Below the pieces are notes generated by a model. The model searched no databases, was not told where the DNA came from, and saw only the letters and a list, made by a program, of their open reading frames with translations. A program made the position numbers and the translations under genes. Below are positions 25,366 through 34,989 of a stretch of 64,000 nucleotides of DNA, one piece after another (position 1 is the first letter of the stretch; each line of letters starts with the position of its first letter). This DNA is from Candidatus Scalindua sp. (GTDB lineage Bacteria > Planctomycetota > Brocadiia > Brocadiales > Scalinduaceae). The DNA lies in assembly GCA_021776915.1 (NCBI GenBank), contig JAIQZU010000081.1, positions 62,001 through 126,000 on the forward strand. Reading direction: 5' to 3'.

Positions 25366-27144
25366 ATGTTTAGATTACAGAGTGTTATAGAAAGATTACG
25401 ATCTATGAGATGGTGCGGAGGGAGTTTGATTCTTGGAATCTTACTCGTCTTGATTGGGATATTCTTTCCACGAGATTGGTACGACACCTTACCGAAACAA
25501 GAGGACTTACCGGCTCCTTCAATTAAAGGTGTTACCCTGTTTCAGTATTCTATAGTTATTGAGGGCTTATTATTTATTTGGATTTCTCTAAAGCGCTGGA
25601 CTTTAACACGTACCTCTGAAGCAAACAGGTTATCTATCACTGCAGTGTCTGAAGATGATGAACTTATTAGTAAACAAATAGCTCTCTGGCTTCTGGCGGC
25701 CATAACGCTATTGGCATTCATATTACGTCTAGTAAATTTGAACTTAGACCTTTGGCTTGATGAAATTACCCCAATTATGCGCTATCGTCACTTTTCGGCG
25801 TTACAGGTTGTAGGGAGCTACCTCAGCTCCAATAATCATCTGTTTAACACGCTACTACTTAAGATTACCATTGCTGTTTTCGGGGAAAAAGAATGGTCCA
25901 TTCGTCTTCCGGCTGTAATCTTTGGCACAGCCACAATTCCTGCGATATATTGGGTCGCTCGAATAGTAATGACACGGCTGGTAAGTTTAAGTATCGCACT
26001 TTTGTTGGCGGTGTCCTATCATCACATCTTCTTCTCTCAAAATGCTAAAGGATATTCGGCGTATCTGTTTTTTTCATTGCTTTCGTCAGGACTGCTTGTG
26101 AAAGGCTTACAGATGGATTTGGTTAGAATTTGGATATTTTACATCATAACAATGTTTTTTAACTTTGCCTCGCTTCTTAACAGCGTGTTCGTGTTTATCT
26201 CCCATATTTTCACCAGTGGTGTCTTTCTACTCATTTTGAGTCAACGGGGAGCGTTCCCGATGCTTCTTTTAAGACGTCTCACAGGAGTATTCCTGGTAAC
26301 GGGCTTGCTGGGTTTTCAATTGTACTCTTTGATTCTGCCTCAGGCATATGAGGTTATACATATGGTCTATACCAATTTGGCTACTGGCTATCGGATGTTT
26401 TCATGGGAGTTATTAAAGGAAATTATTCGCGGCATATCTGCCGGCTTTGGGTCAGGTATACTCTTCGGAGTTTTGCCTTTTCTCATAGTTAGTATCGTTG
26501 GTTTTGTTGCCCTATTTAAAAGACAGTGGGTTTTAATCATGTCGCTAACTATGCCCGGAATATTTATGGCTCTTTATCTGATTGTAAAGAGCCTGACTTT
26601 TTCTCCACGACACTTTCTGATTATTCTTCCACTTGTCATCATTTCAGCAGTAAATGGTATTTTTATCGTCGCCAAGTTTGTTGCAAAGCCCTTGAGGAAA
26701 AACGAAAAAATATTTACAGCAAGGGTTGGTATAGCGTTGTTATTAATTGTATGCATTATATCTCTAGCATCACTTAAATATTATTACTCAACCCCCAAGC
26801 AGGCCTATCGATCTTCTATTAAGTACCTGGAAGCAAAGCGCAAACCAGGCGAGATTGTTATTGTAATCCATATCGCAGAAGCAGGTTATCGTTATTATGG
26901 AGAACGTCTCGGAATTAATCTTAATGAAGGTAAGGACTATTTCTTTGTCCGTACAATAGAATCCTTTAATGAAGTATTTTGTTCTCACGGAAAAATAGGT
27001 TGTTTTTTGGTAACCACTTTTCCACGAGCTCTTAATATTAACCACCCTGACCTTGAGGAGCGAATTAAAAAAGATTGGACTGTGATCAAAACGTTTCCGG
27101 GAACTATTGGAGATGGGCAAATTTCAGTTTGGAAGAAACTCTAA
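25366..27144 (+). CDS. GT-C type (PMT/ArnT-like) membrane glycosyltransferase
   Basis: A 592-residue protein with about 12 hydrophobic segments. The first external loop has the acidic motif of the family (LRLVNLNLDLWLDE, Asp/Glu pair in the DE motif) followed by helices and SLSYHH-like regions, as in lipid-phosphate-sugar dependent GT39/GT83 enzymes. A non-membrane tail (~100 residues) follows. Adjacent to the DPM1-like gene by 1 bp, it probably uses that gene's polyprenyl-sugar product. Acceptor unknown (lipid, glycan or protein). Family call good, exact family number uncertain. Confidence 0.8.
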   Translation: MFRLQSVIERLRSMRWCGGSLILGILLVLIGIFFPRDWYDTLPKQEDLPAPSIKGVTLFQYSIVIEGLLFIWISLKRWTLTRTSEANRLSITAVSEDDELISKQIALWLLAAITLLAFILRLVNLNLDLWLDEITPIMRYRHFSALQVVGSYLSSNNHLFNTLLLKITIAVFGEKEWSIRLPAVIFGTATIPAIYWVARIVMTRLVSLSIALLLAVSYHHIFFSQNAKGYSAYLFFSLLSSGLLVKGLQMDLVRIWIFYIITMFFNFASLLNSVFVFISHIFTSGVFLLILSQRGAFPMLLLRRLTGVFLVTGLLGFQLYSLILPQAYEVIHMVYTNLATGYRMFSWELLKEIIRGISAGFGSGILFGVLPFLIVSIVGFVALFKRQWVLIMSLTMPGIFMALYLIVKSLTFSPRHFLIILPLVIISAVNGIFIVAKFVAKPLRKNEKIFTARVGIALLLIVCIISLASLKYYYSTPKQAYRSSIKYLEAKRKPGEIVIVIHIAEAGYRYYGERLGINLNEGKDYFFVRTIESFNEVFCSHGKIGCFLVTTFPRALNINHPDLEERIKKDWTVIKTFPGTIGDGQISVWKKL

Positions 27145-27153
27145 CTTTACACA

Positions 27154-28230
27154 TTGAGAACTAAAATTGCTATTATTGGCTTAGGAGCAGCGGCACATAA
27201 CATACACTTGCCTGCTTATGCAATGATCGGGGATAAAGCTACTGTGGTTGGCGGTTGTGATATCAACGAGAAGGCAAGGGATAGAGCCGGTAAGGAATGG
27301 AATATACAGGCAGTTTACGATAACGCAGATGAAATGATAGACAAGACAAGGCCTGATATTGTTTCTATCATTACGCCTCCTGCACAACATTTTGAGCATT
27401 GCCAGATAGCTCTTAAGCAAGGATGTCATGTTTTCTGTGAAAAGCCGTTTATGGAAAATCTGGAACAGGTAGACAAAATTATTGAAATGGAAGATCATGC
27501 CAAACGCCATGCCGTCGTTAATAACGAGTTCAGATATATGCAAATCCATTCCAAGGCTAAAGAACTAATAGGAAAACCAGAATTTGGAGAGTTGCAATAC
27601 CTTCACGCATGGCAAACCTTCATCCCAACTGACCATACAGAAGCTGGTTGGAGGAGTCAATTGGAAAAGAGGGTTTGCTTTGAATTTGGCAATCACGTCT
27701 TTGATCTTATACGGTTTTTCTTTGGGAAAACACCCACAAAAATATTCGCACATATGCCCAAGCCGGTACCAGGCATTAAGACTGATTTGATAAACGTTGT
27801 ATCTGTCGAATTTGATGACGGACGCGGTGCTTCCTTTATTTTAGATCGACTTTGTAAAGGGCCGGAACGTTACTTAGACGTTCGTCTGGATGGTGATTAT
27901 GCCTCTATACATACTTTTATTGGTGGAGAACTCAGGTGTCAGATTGGTATGCATACGAGAGAACGAAAGCCGTTTCTTGATTTTAGTCTCGTTAAAGGTG
28001 GAAAGGCTGAGCTGCAGGTTGGTAACAGATCGAGAGTCATAGCCAAGGATCCTCTTAATCCTTTTAAAGCAGCAACAAGTGTGCTGTTTTCCAGATTTAT
28101 AGATGCTATTGAAAATAAAATTGTACCTCCGTGCAATGCCAAAGATAGCCGAGACACATTAGCCCTAATTCTTGCTGCTTATGAATCTGCTACTTCCGGA
28201 TTGCCGGTTGTGCTTAGTAATTGTAACTGA
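27154..28230 (+). CDS. Gfo/Idh/MocA-family NAD(P)-dependent sugar oxidoreductase
   Basis: A 358-residue oxidoreductase with an N-terminal Rossmann motif (IAIIGLGAAAHNIHLPAY, GCDIN) and the family EKP motif (CEKPFMEN) with the catalytic-region FRYMQIH and GNHVFDLIRF. It starts with TTG at 27154, 9 bp after the GT-C gene. Members oxidise or reduce sugars such as UDP-GlcNAc derivatives or inositols, here probably a glycan precursor. Its degraded relative lies at 24.4 kb. Substrate unknown. Confidence 0.9.
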   Translation: MRTKIAIIGLGAAAHNIHLPAYAMIGDKATVVGGCDINEKARDRAGKEWNIQAVYDNADEMIDKTRPDIVSIITPPAQHFEHCQIALKQGCHVFCEKPFMENLEQVDKIIEMEDHAKRHAVVNNEFRYMQIHSKAKELIGKPEFGELQYLHAWQTFIPTDHTEAGWRSQLEKRVCFEFGNHVFDLIRFFFGKTPTKIFAHMPKPVPGIKTDLINVVSVEFDDGRGASFILDRLCKGPERYLDVRLDGDYASIHTFIGGELRCQIGMHTRERKPFLDFSLVKGGKAELQVGNRSRVIAKDPLNPFKAATSVLFSRFIDAIENKIVPPCNAKDSRDTLALILAAYESATSGLPVVLSNCN

Positions 28231-28262
28231 CTGATAACAATCAATTTTAGCAATACGTTAAT

Positions 28263-29324
28263 ATGACAAATAGTTCTGCAAAAATTGAATCTAATAATAC
28301 CTCATACCATTCAATGGAAACAAGACGTTTAAAAATTGGTATTGTTGGAGCCGGCCTAATGGGGCGCTGGCATGCAAAAGCAGCAAGGCGTGCGGGGGGA
28401 CGTATAAATGCAATAGTGGATTCAAATATTGAAACTTCAAGCCGTCTGGCCGGTAAATACTCTTATGCAAAAAGTTTTTCTTCAGTCGAACGAATGTTGA
28501 ATCAGACTAAAATAGACGTGCTTCACATCTGTACTCCTCTGGATACTCATGTTGATATTGCAGAACTTGCACTCGATGCAGGGATTAATGTGGTTATTGA
28601 AAAACCGATTACGCCAACGGCTGCTGAAACTGAACGAATTTTAAAGCAAGCAGCAAATAATGGTGTAATTATATGCGCAGTCCATCAATTCCTCTTTCAG
28701 GAAGGAGTACAAAAGGCTACGAGATTATTATCCCAAATCGGTAGAGTGATTCATATAGAGAGTACTATTTGTTCAGCAGGAGCCAGCGGTTTTGCTGGAA
28801 GACAGCGTGATTTGATTGCGGCAGATATCCTGCCTCATCCACTTTCATTAATGCAGTTTTTTGTGTCAGGAGGTGTTTCTGAAAAAGGTTGGATGATGGA
28901 ACGAGTTGACTGTGGAGAATTTCGAGCTTTTGCAAAGACATCGCAAATTAGCTTATCTATTTTTATAAGCATGAATGCACGTCCCACAGAATGTTCCCTG
29001 AAGATTGTGGGAACAGAGGGAACAATCCATATAGACATGTTTCATGGATATTCATTTTTAGAATCAGGAAAGATTTCGCGTACGCATAAAATCTTACATC
29101 CATTTTTATTTTCTGCCAGCAAGTTTTTTTCAGCTACCGGAAACCTTAGTCGTCGTATTGTTCAACGCGAGTTAGCCTCCCCAGGCCTTTATAAAATGAT
29201 TAATTCTTTTTACAGGTCCGTACTAACACATAGCAAATGCCCGATTTCACGTGAAGACATACTCGCTGTGGCCATAGTTCGTGACAAGTTGTTGCAGAGT
29301 GTGGGACTTGATAAAGTATTCTGA
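28263..29324 (+). CDS. Gfo/Idh/MocA-family oxidoreductase, second copy
   Basis: A 353-residue MocA-type oxidoreductase: Rossmann motif KIGIVGAGLMGRWHAKAARR, IVDSN, and the EKP motif (IEKPITPTAAETE), then VCAVHQFLFQEG and DILPHPLSL in the substrate domain. It follows the first MocA gene by 32 bp. The pair of non-identical MocA proteins could act in sequence on one sugar (for example a dehydrogenase step then a reductase step). That is inference. An N-terminal extension of ~22 residues precedes the Rossmann strand. Confidence 0.88.
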   Translation: MTNSSAKIESNNTSYHSMETRRLKIGIVGAGLMGRWHAKAARRAGGRINAIVDSNIETSSRLAGKYSYAKSFSSVERMLNQTKIDVLHICTPLDTHVDIAELALDAGINVVIEKPITPTAAETERILKQAANNGVIICAVHQFLFQEGVQKATRLLSQIGRVIHIESTICSAGASGFAGRQRDLIAADILPHPLSLMQFFVSGGVSEKGWMMERVDCGEFRAFAKTSQISLSIFISMNARPTECSLKIVGTEGTIHIDMFHGYSFLESGKISRTHKILHPFLFSASKFFSATGNLSRRIVQRELASPGLYKMINSFYRSVLTHSKCPISREDILAVAIVRDKLLQSVGLDKVF

Positions 29325-29449
29325 AGAATGGATTCTAAGCCGTCGCTGGTGTTAATCAAACTAATATACACGCCAGTAGCAATACGACATATTTCTTTCT
29401 CCCATCACAAGGATGATAGAAGTGTTTTTAAATGTAGGAAGTCTTTTAA

Positions 29450-30379
29450 TTGGATAAATCGCCAATAATCAAAGATACTGCGCAATTTAAGCTTGATGAT
29501 TCCCGCAGTTATGATTCTTATGCTGAGGATTATCATCGTTGTGTGGGTAGACTATGTGAACCATTTGTCAGGCAGATGGTAACACTTGCTCATTTGAAAC
29601 AGGGGCAGAGAGTTCTTGACGTGGGCACAGGCACAGGGATTGTAGCTAACTATGCTGCAAAATTACTTGACAATTCCGGCTCGGTAGTTGGGATTGATTT
29701 GTCGGAAGGAATGCTTAAGATATGTGCTAGTACTGCAAAGAAAGAAGAGCTTACCAATGTACAGTTCCTCCGCATGGATACAGAGAACCTTGCCTTACCT
29801 GCAGAATCATTCGATTCAGTTTTTTCTATGAATGCTATTGACCATTTTCCTGATGCGGCACAAGCATTAAAAGAAATATATCGATGTTTAAAACCGGGAG
29901 GCCATCTTGTGGTTGCAATAGGCTGCAGAATACCTCCGTGGGGCGGCGGCCGCCTTAAGGCATATTGTGTTGGAATTAACAGGAAAGTTAAACAATATTT
30001 TCAGCCTCATATTTATGCCCCAAATTTCATTTTAAATTTCATGCATAGACATTTGGGGCATCTCCCCGCCCCTCCACATTCAAGTTGGGGCGGTGCGAAT
30101 CCTGGAAAAAATATATTCACGCTTATCAAGGTTGCAGGTTTTGACATAAAGGGTGTGTCCTGGAGGCATAATATGATTCCTATTCAATCGACAGAAGAAT
30201 TTTGGAACTCTCAAACAGCAATTGTTACAGAAGTTAGGAAACGACTTATAAATGCCGATCCGGATACAACGAATTCCCTTTATTTAGAATTTAAAAATTT
30301 AGCAGACACAGCATTATCCCGCGGAGGCAGATTGTACTATTGTGGGGCTGTTTTTATGATATGTGCAATACGAAAATAA
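29450..30379 (+). CDS. UbiE-like SAM-dependent methyltransferase
   Basis: A 309-residue class I methyltransferase, TTG start at 29450. Motif I is VLDVGTGTGIVANYAAK, followed by GIDLSEGML, the post-I motif FDSVFSMNAIDHFPD and LKPGGHLVVAIG. It is the second methyltransferase of the locus and sits between the MocA pair and a GT4 gene. Substrate unknown. Methylation of a sugar or lipid carrier of the glycan fits the neighbourhood. Confidence 0.87.
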   Translation: MDKSPIIKDTAQFKLDDSRSYDSYAEDYHRCVGRLCEPFVRQMVTLAHLKQGQRVLDVGTGTGIVANYAAKLLDNSGSVVGIDLSEGMLKICASTAKKEELTNVQFLRMDTENLALPAESFDSVFSMNAIDHFPDAAQALKEIYRCLKPGGHLVVAIGCRIPPWGGGRLKAYCVGINRKVKQYFQPHIYAPNFILNFMHRHLGHLPAPPHSSWGGANPGKNIFTLIKVAGFDIKGVSWRHNMIPIQSTEEFWNSQTAIVTEVRKRLINADPDTTNSLYLEFKNLADTALSRGGRLYYCGAVFMICAIRK

Positions 30380-30401
30380 TACTAATTAACGTTAATAAAG
30401 A

Positions 30402-31526
30402 ATGATCCTGGGAGTAAACGTAATACGGCTTACAAGGCCATTTACCGGAGTTGGACGGTATATTGAGTGTGTGTTGAAGGAATGGAGCCAAATGGATATC
30501 CCTTTTGAGAAAATCATACTCTACACCCATACTCCATTAAATCAGGATCGGGTGGTATTTCCCCTTGACCGTTACCAGTGCGAAATCTTTGGGTCAAAAC
30601 TTCCTGATCCTTTATGGGAATGGATGGCTTTGAGGAAAAAGGCAGATAAAGATAAAATAGATGTGCTATTCTGTCCTTCTTATACCATACCAATAGGTTA
30701 TCAGGGAAAATGTGTGGTTTTCAATCATGGGCCTGCAGAAAATACAACGTTGTCTTTTCAATGGTGGAGATCAAAGGCTTATGAAAGGTTATATAGATAC
30801 AGCGCCCATAGAGCAAACAAAGTATTAGCCAACTCTTATTCTGTTAGCAAACGTCTAATAAATGTTTATGGTGTTTCACCAAACAAGATTAAAGTAACGT
30901 ATCTTGCCTCCAGCAATGCCCTTCAGCCTATTTCAGATAAGCGGCTTATCGAAGAAACCAGGAATAGATATCTGAATGGAAATCATTCATATATATTATT
31001 TGTCGGAAAATTAGCAAGACGTCATTATATTCCGAACTTACTTCAGGCTTTTGCTGAACTTTATCAGGAAAATACTTTTCCTCATAAACTTCTTATTGTA
31101 GGCCCTGACTATCTTAATTTAAATATTCCAAAACTTGCAAAAAATCTAAATGTAGAGAAATCGGTCGTTCATATACCTTATGTAAGCCATTTGAATCTTC
31201 CAGCATTATACAATGCCGCAGAATTTTTTGTATTCCCGGCATCGGAAGCTGAAGGTTTTGGATTACCGGTTATTGAGGCTATGGCATGCGGAACACCTGT
31301 CTTAACTGTAAACCAGGGTAGTCTGTCTGAATTTGCACCAGGCGCATCACATCTGGTCAAAAATAGTTCAGTTGAACAACTTAAATTGGGTTTACGAGAA
31401 ATGATTTTTAATCCTATTATGCGAAATGAGCTAAAAGAAAAAGGATTAGAGCGAGCAAAGTCTATAACCTGGAAAAAGACTGCCGATATAACAATGGATT
31501 TACTCTGGAAAGTAGCGAATGCCTAA
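30402..31526 (+). CDS. Family 4 glycosyltransferase
   Basis: A 374-residue GT-B enzyme beginning ILGVNVIRLTRPFTGVGRYIECVL (TGVGRY glycine-loop) with LFVGKLARRHYIPNL in the donor domain and the EX7E motif (EGFGLPVIE) followed by [14 protein letters not shown]. The start is close (22 bp) behind the methyltransferase stop. Typical retaining GT4, probably mannosyl/rhamnosyl-like, but sugar cannot be read from the sequence. Confidence 0.92.
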   Translation: MILGVNVIRLTRPFTGVGRYIECVLKEWSQMDIPFEKIILYTHTPLNQDRVVFPLDRYQCEIFGSKLPDPLWEWMALRKKADKDKIDVLFCPSYTIPIGYQGKCVVFNHGPAENTTLSFQWWRSKAYERLYRYSAHRANKVLANSYSVSKRLINVYGVSPNKIKVTYLASSNALQPISDKRLIEETRNRYLNGNHSYILFVGKLARRHYIPNLLQAFAELYQENTFPHKLLIVGPDYLNLNIPKLAKNLNVEKSVVHIPYVSHLNLPALYNAAEFFVFPASEAEGFGLPVIEAMACGTPVLTVNQGSLSEFAPGASHLVKNSSVEQLKLGLREMIFNPIMRNELKEKGLERAKSITWKKTADITMDLLWKVANA

Positions 31527-31577
31527 TCACATAAAAATATAATTCAATTGTTTCGCAAGAAGAAAGGTAAGTAGTTA

Positions 31578-32606
31578 TTGAGAAAAACCACTGAACAAAT
31601 ACCGTCGTTCCTGGAATGTGTTGATGATCCGTTTGGTATCACCTGGCGAGTTGTTAATCTCATCAAACGGTTCAAACCACGAAAAACAGTTCAATTCTTG
31701 AAAGGATATGTGAGATCAATTCACTATGAACGCCCGATCTTCGTGATTGGGGCGCCACGATCTGGCACGACCATGGTTTTTCATCTCCTTCGTGAAAGTA
31801 GTCAATTAGGATCTCTTCAACGAGAAGGCCATGACATCTGGCGAATGTACCATCATCCACGATATGGCGGCTGGCGGTCTGATATCGTGAATGATGGAGA
31901 AGTCAGATTCAGTGAGCGGAGGTTTATTAATGCTTACTTTTACTGCCATTTCGGTTTAAAACGTTTTATTGAGAAGACGCCTGAAAATTCATTGCGTATC
32001 CCTTATCTTCTTGAGCTTTTCCCAGATGCTTATTTTGTTGTGGTGAAGCGTAACCCATGTGATGTCATAAACTCAATTACTAATGGATGGCGACACCCGA
32101 AAGGAAGGTTTCGGGCATATTATGTACCGGAAGAACTAAGAATTCCCGGACATCCTCATCGCAGGATGTGGTGCTTTGCTCTCATTGAAGGATGGCGCAA
32201 TTACGTGGATTCTCCAATTCATCATATTGCATTTGCACAGTGGCTGCAATGTACAAAGGCGATCGAAATCGCTCGCGAAATAGTTGCGCCTTCAAATTGG
32301 CTTGATATCTATTTTGAAGATTTACTTGCCAGTCCGGCGGAAACACTATCCCGCATTTGTGAAGGAATTGGAATACAGAATGAGACTTCCATGCGTAAAA
32401 AACTTTCATATCTCCTGGCTGAACCGGTTAATGCCCTGTCAGCTCCCGGTTTAAACAAATGGCGGCGAGAGAACAAGCAGGAGATAACCGAATTGCTGCC
32501 GAAAATTGCCGCCACGGCGCTGGAAACCGGCTACGTGATAGACATAGAAACCGGTGATTTTGAGATAAAGAATAGTAAAAATAAAAAAAATGGTCCCCAA
32601 CTATGA
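31578..32606 (+). CDS. PAPS-dependent sulfotransferase
   Basis: A 342-residue sulfotransferase (TTG start at 31578) with canonical 5'-phosphosulfate motif GAPRSGTT at residues 58-65 and a 3'-phosphate motif VKRNPCDVINSI at residues 156-167. It uses PAPS to sulfate a hydroxyl of a carbohydrate. The stop overlaps the start of the next gene (ATGA), so the two proteins are translationally coupled. It is the second sulfotransferase of the locus, and more canonical than the one at 3.8 kb. Confidence 0.9.
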   Translation: MRKTTEQIPSFLECVDDPFGITWRVVNLIKRFKPRKTVQFLKGYVRSIHYERPIFVIGAPRSGTTMVFHLLRESSQLGSLQREGHDIWRMYHHPRYGGWRSDIVNDGEVRFSERRFINAYFYCHFGLKRFIEKTPENSLRIPYLLELFPDAYFVVVKRNPCDVINSITNGWRHPKGRFRAYYVPEELRIPGHPHRRMWCFALIEGWRNYVDSPIHHIAFAQWLQCTKAIEIAREIVAPSNWLDIYFEDLLASPAETLSRICEGIGIQNETSMRKKLSYLLAEPVNALSAPGLNKWRRENKQEITELLPKIAATALETGYVIDIETGDFEIKNSKNKKNGPQL

Positions 32607-33718
32607 TAGGCAAACCCCGCTTAATTGTTACTTCTATTATTCGTTATGCAGGACAGGAACATGCCAGCGGTTTTGTGCGATTACTTGATATTGAAAACAA
32701 GCGGGTTCTAATGAAGTCTTCCGTTCCTGAGTGTGTTTTTCGCTCTAAAGATCTGAATCCACGTGGTGGTCTGCGTGGGGTAAGAGGCGTTTCTGTTCAT
32801 GAAGATCGTCTTGTCATCGCTAACACAGAACGATTATTAATTTACGATTCAAAATGGATGCTGACTGAAGAGATTACTCATCCCTTGATGAGCGGCATCC
32901 ACGATATATTGGCTGAAGAGGACGGCATCTGGGTTACCTGTACCATGAACGACCTTTTGCTAAAGGTTGATTGGACAGGAAAGATTATTGCCGACTGGGA
33001 GTGGCGGTATGACAATAATCTAATAGCTGAATTTGGATTGCGGAATCTACCTGGGATCAATCGAGATCTGGACTACCGGAATCCTGAAACTCATCGGGAT
33101 GGCTTGTTTAACACCGTACATCTCAATTCCGTAAACCGTGACCCAGAAGGTATTCTTCTCTCTTTTGGCCGCATTCTCTCACGCATCGAATATAGAAAGG
33201 CAAAAACTGGGCGTATTCTCGGCAAAATCGCCAAATCCCTCGGGATAAAAAGACGTAGAAATGTCGGCACCAAGCAGAGGATCAAAGCCTCTATACCCGA
33301 CTGCAAGATTGAGGGTTCATCGTCTGCAATCGTTCTACTGCGAGAAGACAACCGCACCGAAATTCTTAAGCGAATAAAAGATATCAGCATTCCTAATCAC
33401 AACGTGATCAAGGTCGAAAATTCGCTCATTTATAATGACTCCAACAATAGTAATGTGGTAGTTACCGAACTGAACCGGAGAGGCTATGATCGCAAGGTTA
33501 AAATCCCGGGGAAACCCGGCTTTGTCCGTGGACTAGCCCAACTGGATAAACATACCTTTTTTGTCGGTAACCAGAAACCTGCTGCTGTATATGAGGTAGA
33601 TTTAAACACTTCCCAGGTGTTATCAACCTGCCCATTAGATGGCGAACCAAATGAATCGGTCTATGGAATATGCATTATCCCTGCAGAATTCAATGACCCA
33701 CCAACGAGTCTTAGTTGA
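32603..33718 (+). CDS. Beta-propeller-like protein, unknown function
   Basis: A 371-residue protein with no clear signal peptide. It shows repeated strand patterns (RGVRGVSVHEDRLVIANTER, ILAEEDGIWVTCTMNDLLLK, NNSNVVVTELNRRGYDRKV, GFVRGLAQLDKHTFFVGNQK) reminiscent of blades of a beta-propeller. It overlaps the sulfotransferase stop by 4 bp. I do not recognise a named family. A substrate-recognition partner for sulfotransfer, or a sulfation-linked sensor, are inferences from coupling only. Confidence 0.72.
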   Translation: MIGKPRLIVTSIIRYAGQEHASGFVRLLDIENKRVLMKSSVPECVFRSKDLNPRGGLRGVRGVSVHEDRLVIANTERLLIYDSKWMLTEEITHPLMSGIHDILAEEDGIWVTCTMNDLLLKVDWTGKIIADWEWRYDNNLIAEFGLRNLPGINRDLDYRNPETHRDGLFNTVHLNSVNRDPEGILLSFGRILSRIEYRKAKTGRILGKIAKSLGIKRRRNVGTKQRIKASIPDCKIEGSSSAIVLLREDNRTEILKRIKDISIPNHNVIKVENSLIYNDSNNSNVVVTELNRRGYDRKVKIPGKPGFVRGLAQLDKHTFFVGNQKPAAVYEVDLNTSQVLSTCPLDGEPNESVYGICIIPAEFNDPPTSLS

Positions 33719-33927
33719 AGAAGGTATCTGTAGACACGCCATTCTTCGAACACATTTAGAATTAGGTTAACCTCTGGGATCAAATTTGTTGCCGTGCGTG
33801 TTTACACAATGTACCATTGACTATATGATAAATCCTCGCTCAAAGATGCTAAATAAAAATTCAGCTTATGACATAAGCAGAAAAGTTTTTAAAACTATTG
33901 AATACGATCCCATATTAGGATTTTAAA

Positions 33928-34947
33928 ATGAGTTCTGATAAATATCCACTTGCGTGGAGAAGGAAAATCCTTTTCTGGAATATTCTGGTTTTGTTGTTTT
34001 TTGTTTTTAGCCTACTCAGTACTGAGATTATTCTCCGGCTTACATACCCTGAAGAAAGGATCTACGGAGATTATTGGGAGCGCGGGGCTTTCAAGTTCTC
34101 GGAACTGACAGGATCTCGACACACTCCAGGGTTTAAAGGCCGTGCATATCGCCGAGGAGTATTTGATATCCCCGTTGAGATTTCTAAAATCGGACTTAGA
34201 CAAAAAAATGTTGAATTACAGCTACGTTATTCTAAAAAGGTTCTGGTATTAGGTGACTCATTCACTTTTGGTCTTGGCGTTAGAGAAGAGTCAACATTTG
34301 CCTCACTCATTCAAAAGTCATTGAACCATGTCGGGATTGGTGTTATAAACGGAGGACAAGGAGGATTCTGTATTACTCAAGAGGTTAAATGGGGAATACA
34401 ACTGGATCAAAAAATTAAATCACAGATAATTGTCCTGTGTGCTTTCTTATCCAATGATATTAAAGACGACTACTACCAAGGATATGAAAACGTTGAAGTA
34501 AAGTACGGCTATCGCCTATACAAAGGGCGGATTCTACCTGGATCAATTTTTGATTTCATACGCACGCATTCGTACCTGTGGATGTATGTTGCAGAAAAAA
34601 AGAGTAAGTTGCTTAGGGGTAGCAGGAATAATGAGTTCGAAAAAGTAACTACAAATAAAGCTGAAAAGGTCATGCAGCCTACATTCAAAGCGCTAAAACT
34701 ACTCAATGAGTACTGTAAAAATAATGGTATCAGGTTAGGTGTGGTAATGATACCATCTAGAGAGGGTACTACAATATTTGATTTTCCTTTCAAAACTTGG
34801 TTAAGGGCAAAATCAATACCGGTATTAGATCTAAGAGAAAAGGGCTTTACCATGCATGATTATTATATCGGAGATGGTCACTGGAATGAACATGGGCACA
34901 GAAAGTGTGCAAGTTACCTTGTGCCATTTGTGAACAATTTGAAATAA
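33928..34947 (+). CDS. Membrane-anchored SGNH/GDSL hydrolase-like protein
   Basis: A 339-residue protein with an N-terminal hydrophobic segment (residues ~14-36), then the SGNH nucleophile block GDSFTFG (Ser111), a GQGGF glycine block, an Asn block (LSNDIKDD), and a C-terminal catalytic DGHWN (Asp316, His318). These proteins are esterases or O-acyl transfer partners acting in the periplasm, e.g. AlgX/AlgJ-like enzymes that acetylate exported polysaccharide. The gene is followed immediately by the TPR membrane gene. Acyl esterase versus acyltransferase is not resolvable by eye. Confidence 0.85.
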   Translation: MSSDKYPLAWRRKILFWNILVLLFFVFSLLSTEIILRLTYPEERIYGDYWERGAFKFSELTGSRHTPGFKGRAYRRGVFDIPVEISKIGLRQKNVELQLRYSKKVLVLGDSFTFGLGVREESTFASLIQKSLNHVGIGVINGGQGGFCITQEVKWGIQLDQKIKSQIIVLCAFLSNDIKDDYYQGYENVEVKYGYRLYKGRILPGSIFDFIRTHSYLWMYVAEKKSKLLRGSRNNEFEKVTTNKAEKVMQPTFKALKLLNEYCKNNGIRLGVVMIPSREGTTIFDFPFKTWLRAKSIPVLDLREKGFTMHDYYIGDGHWNEHGHRKCASYLVPFVNNLK

Positions 34948-34989
34948 TTGCCGGTAATAACTTATCTCTACCAACGAGATGATTTTAAT

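Noticed and set aside
29328-29468. 46-codon frame in the spacer before the methyltransferase
   Set aside because: No recognisable motif. It overlaps the next gene's start and lacks a ribosome binding site.
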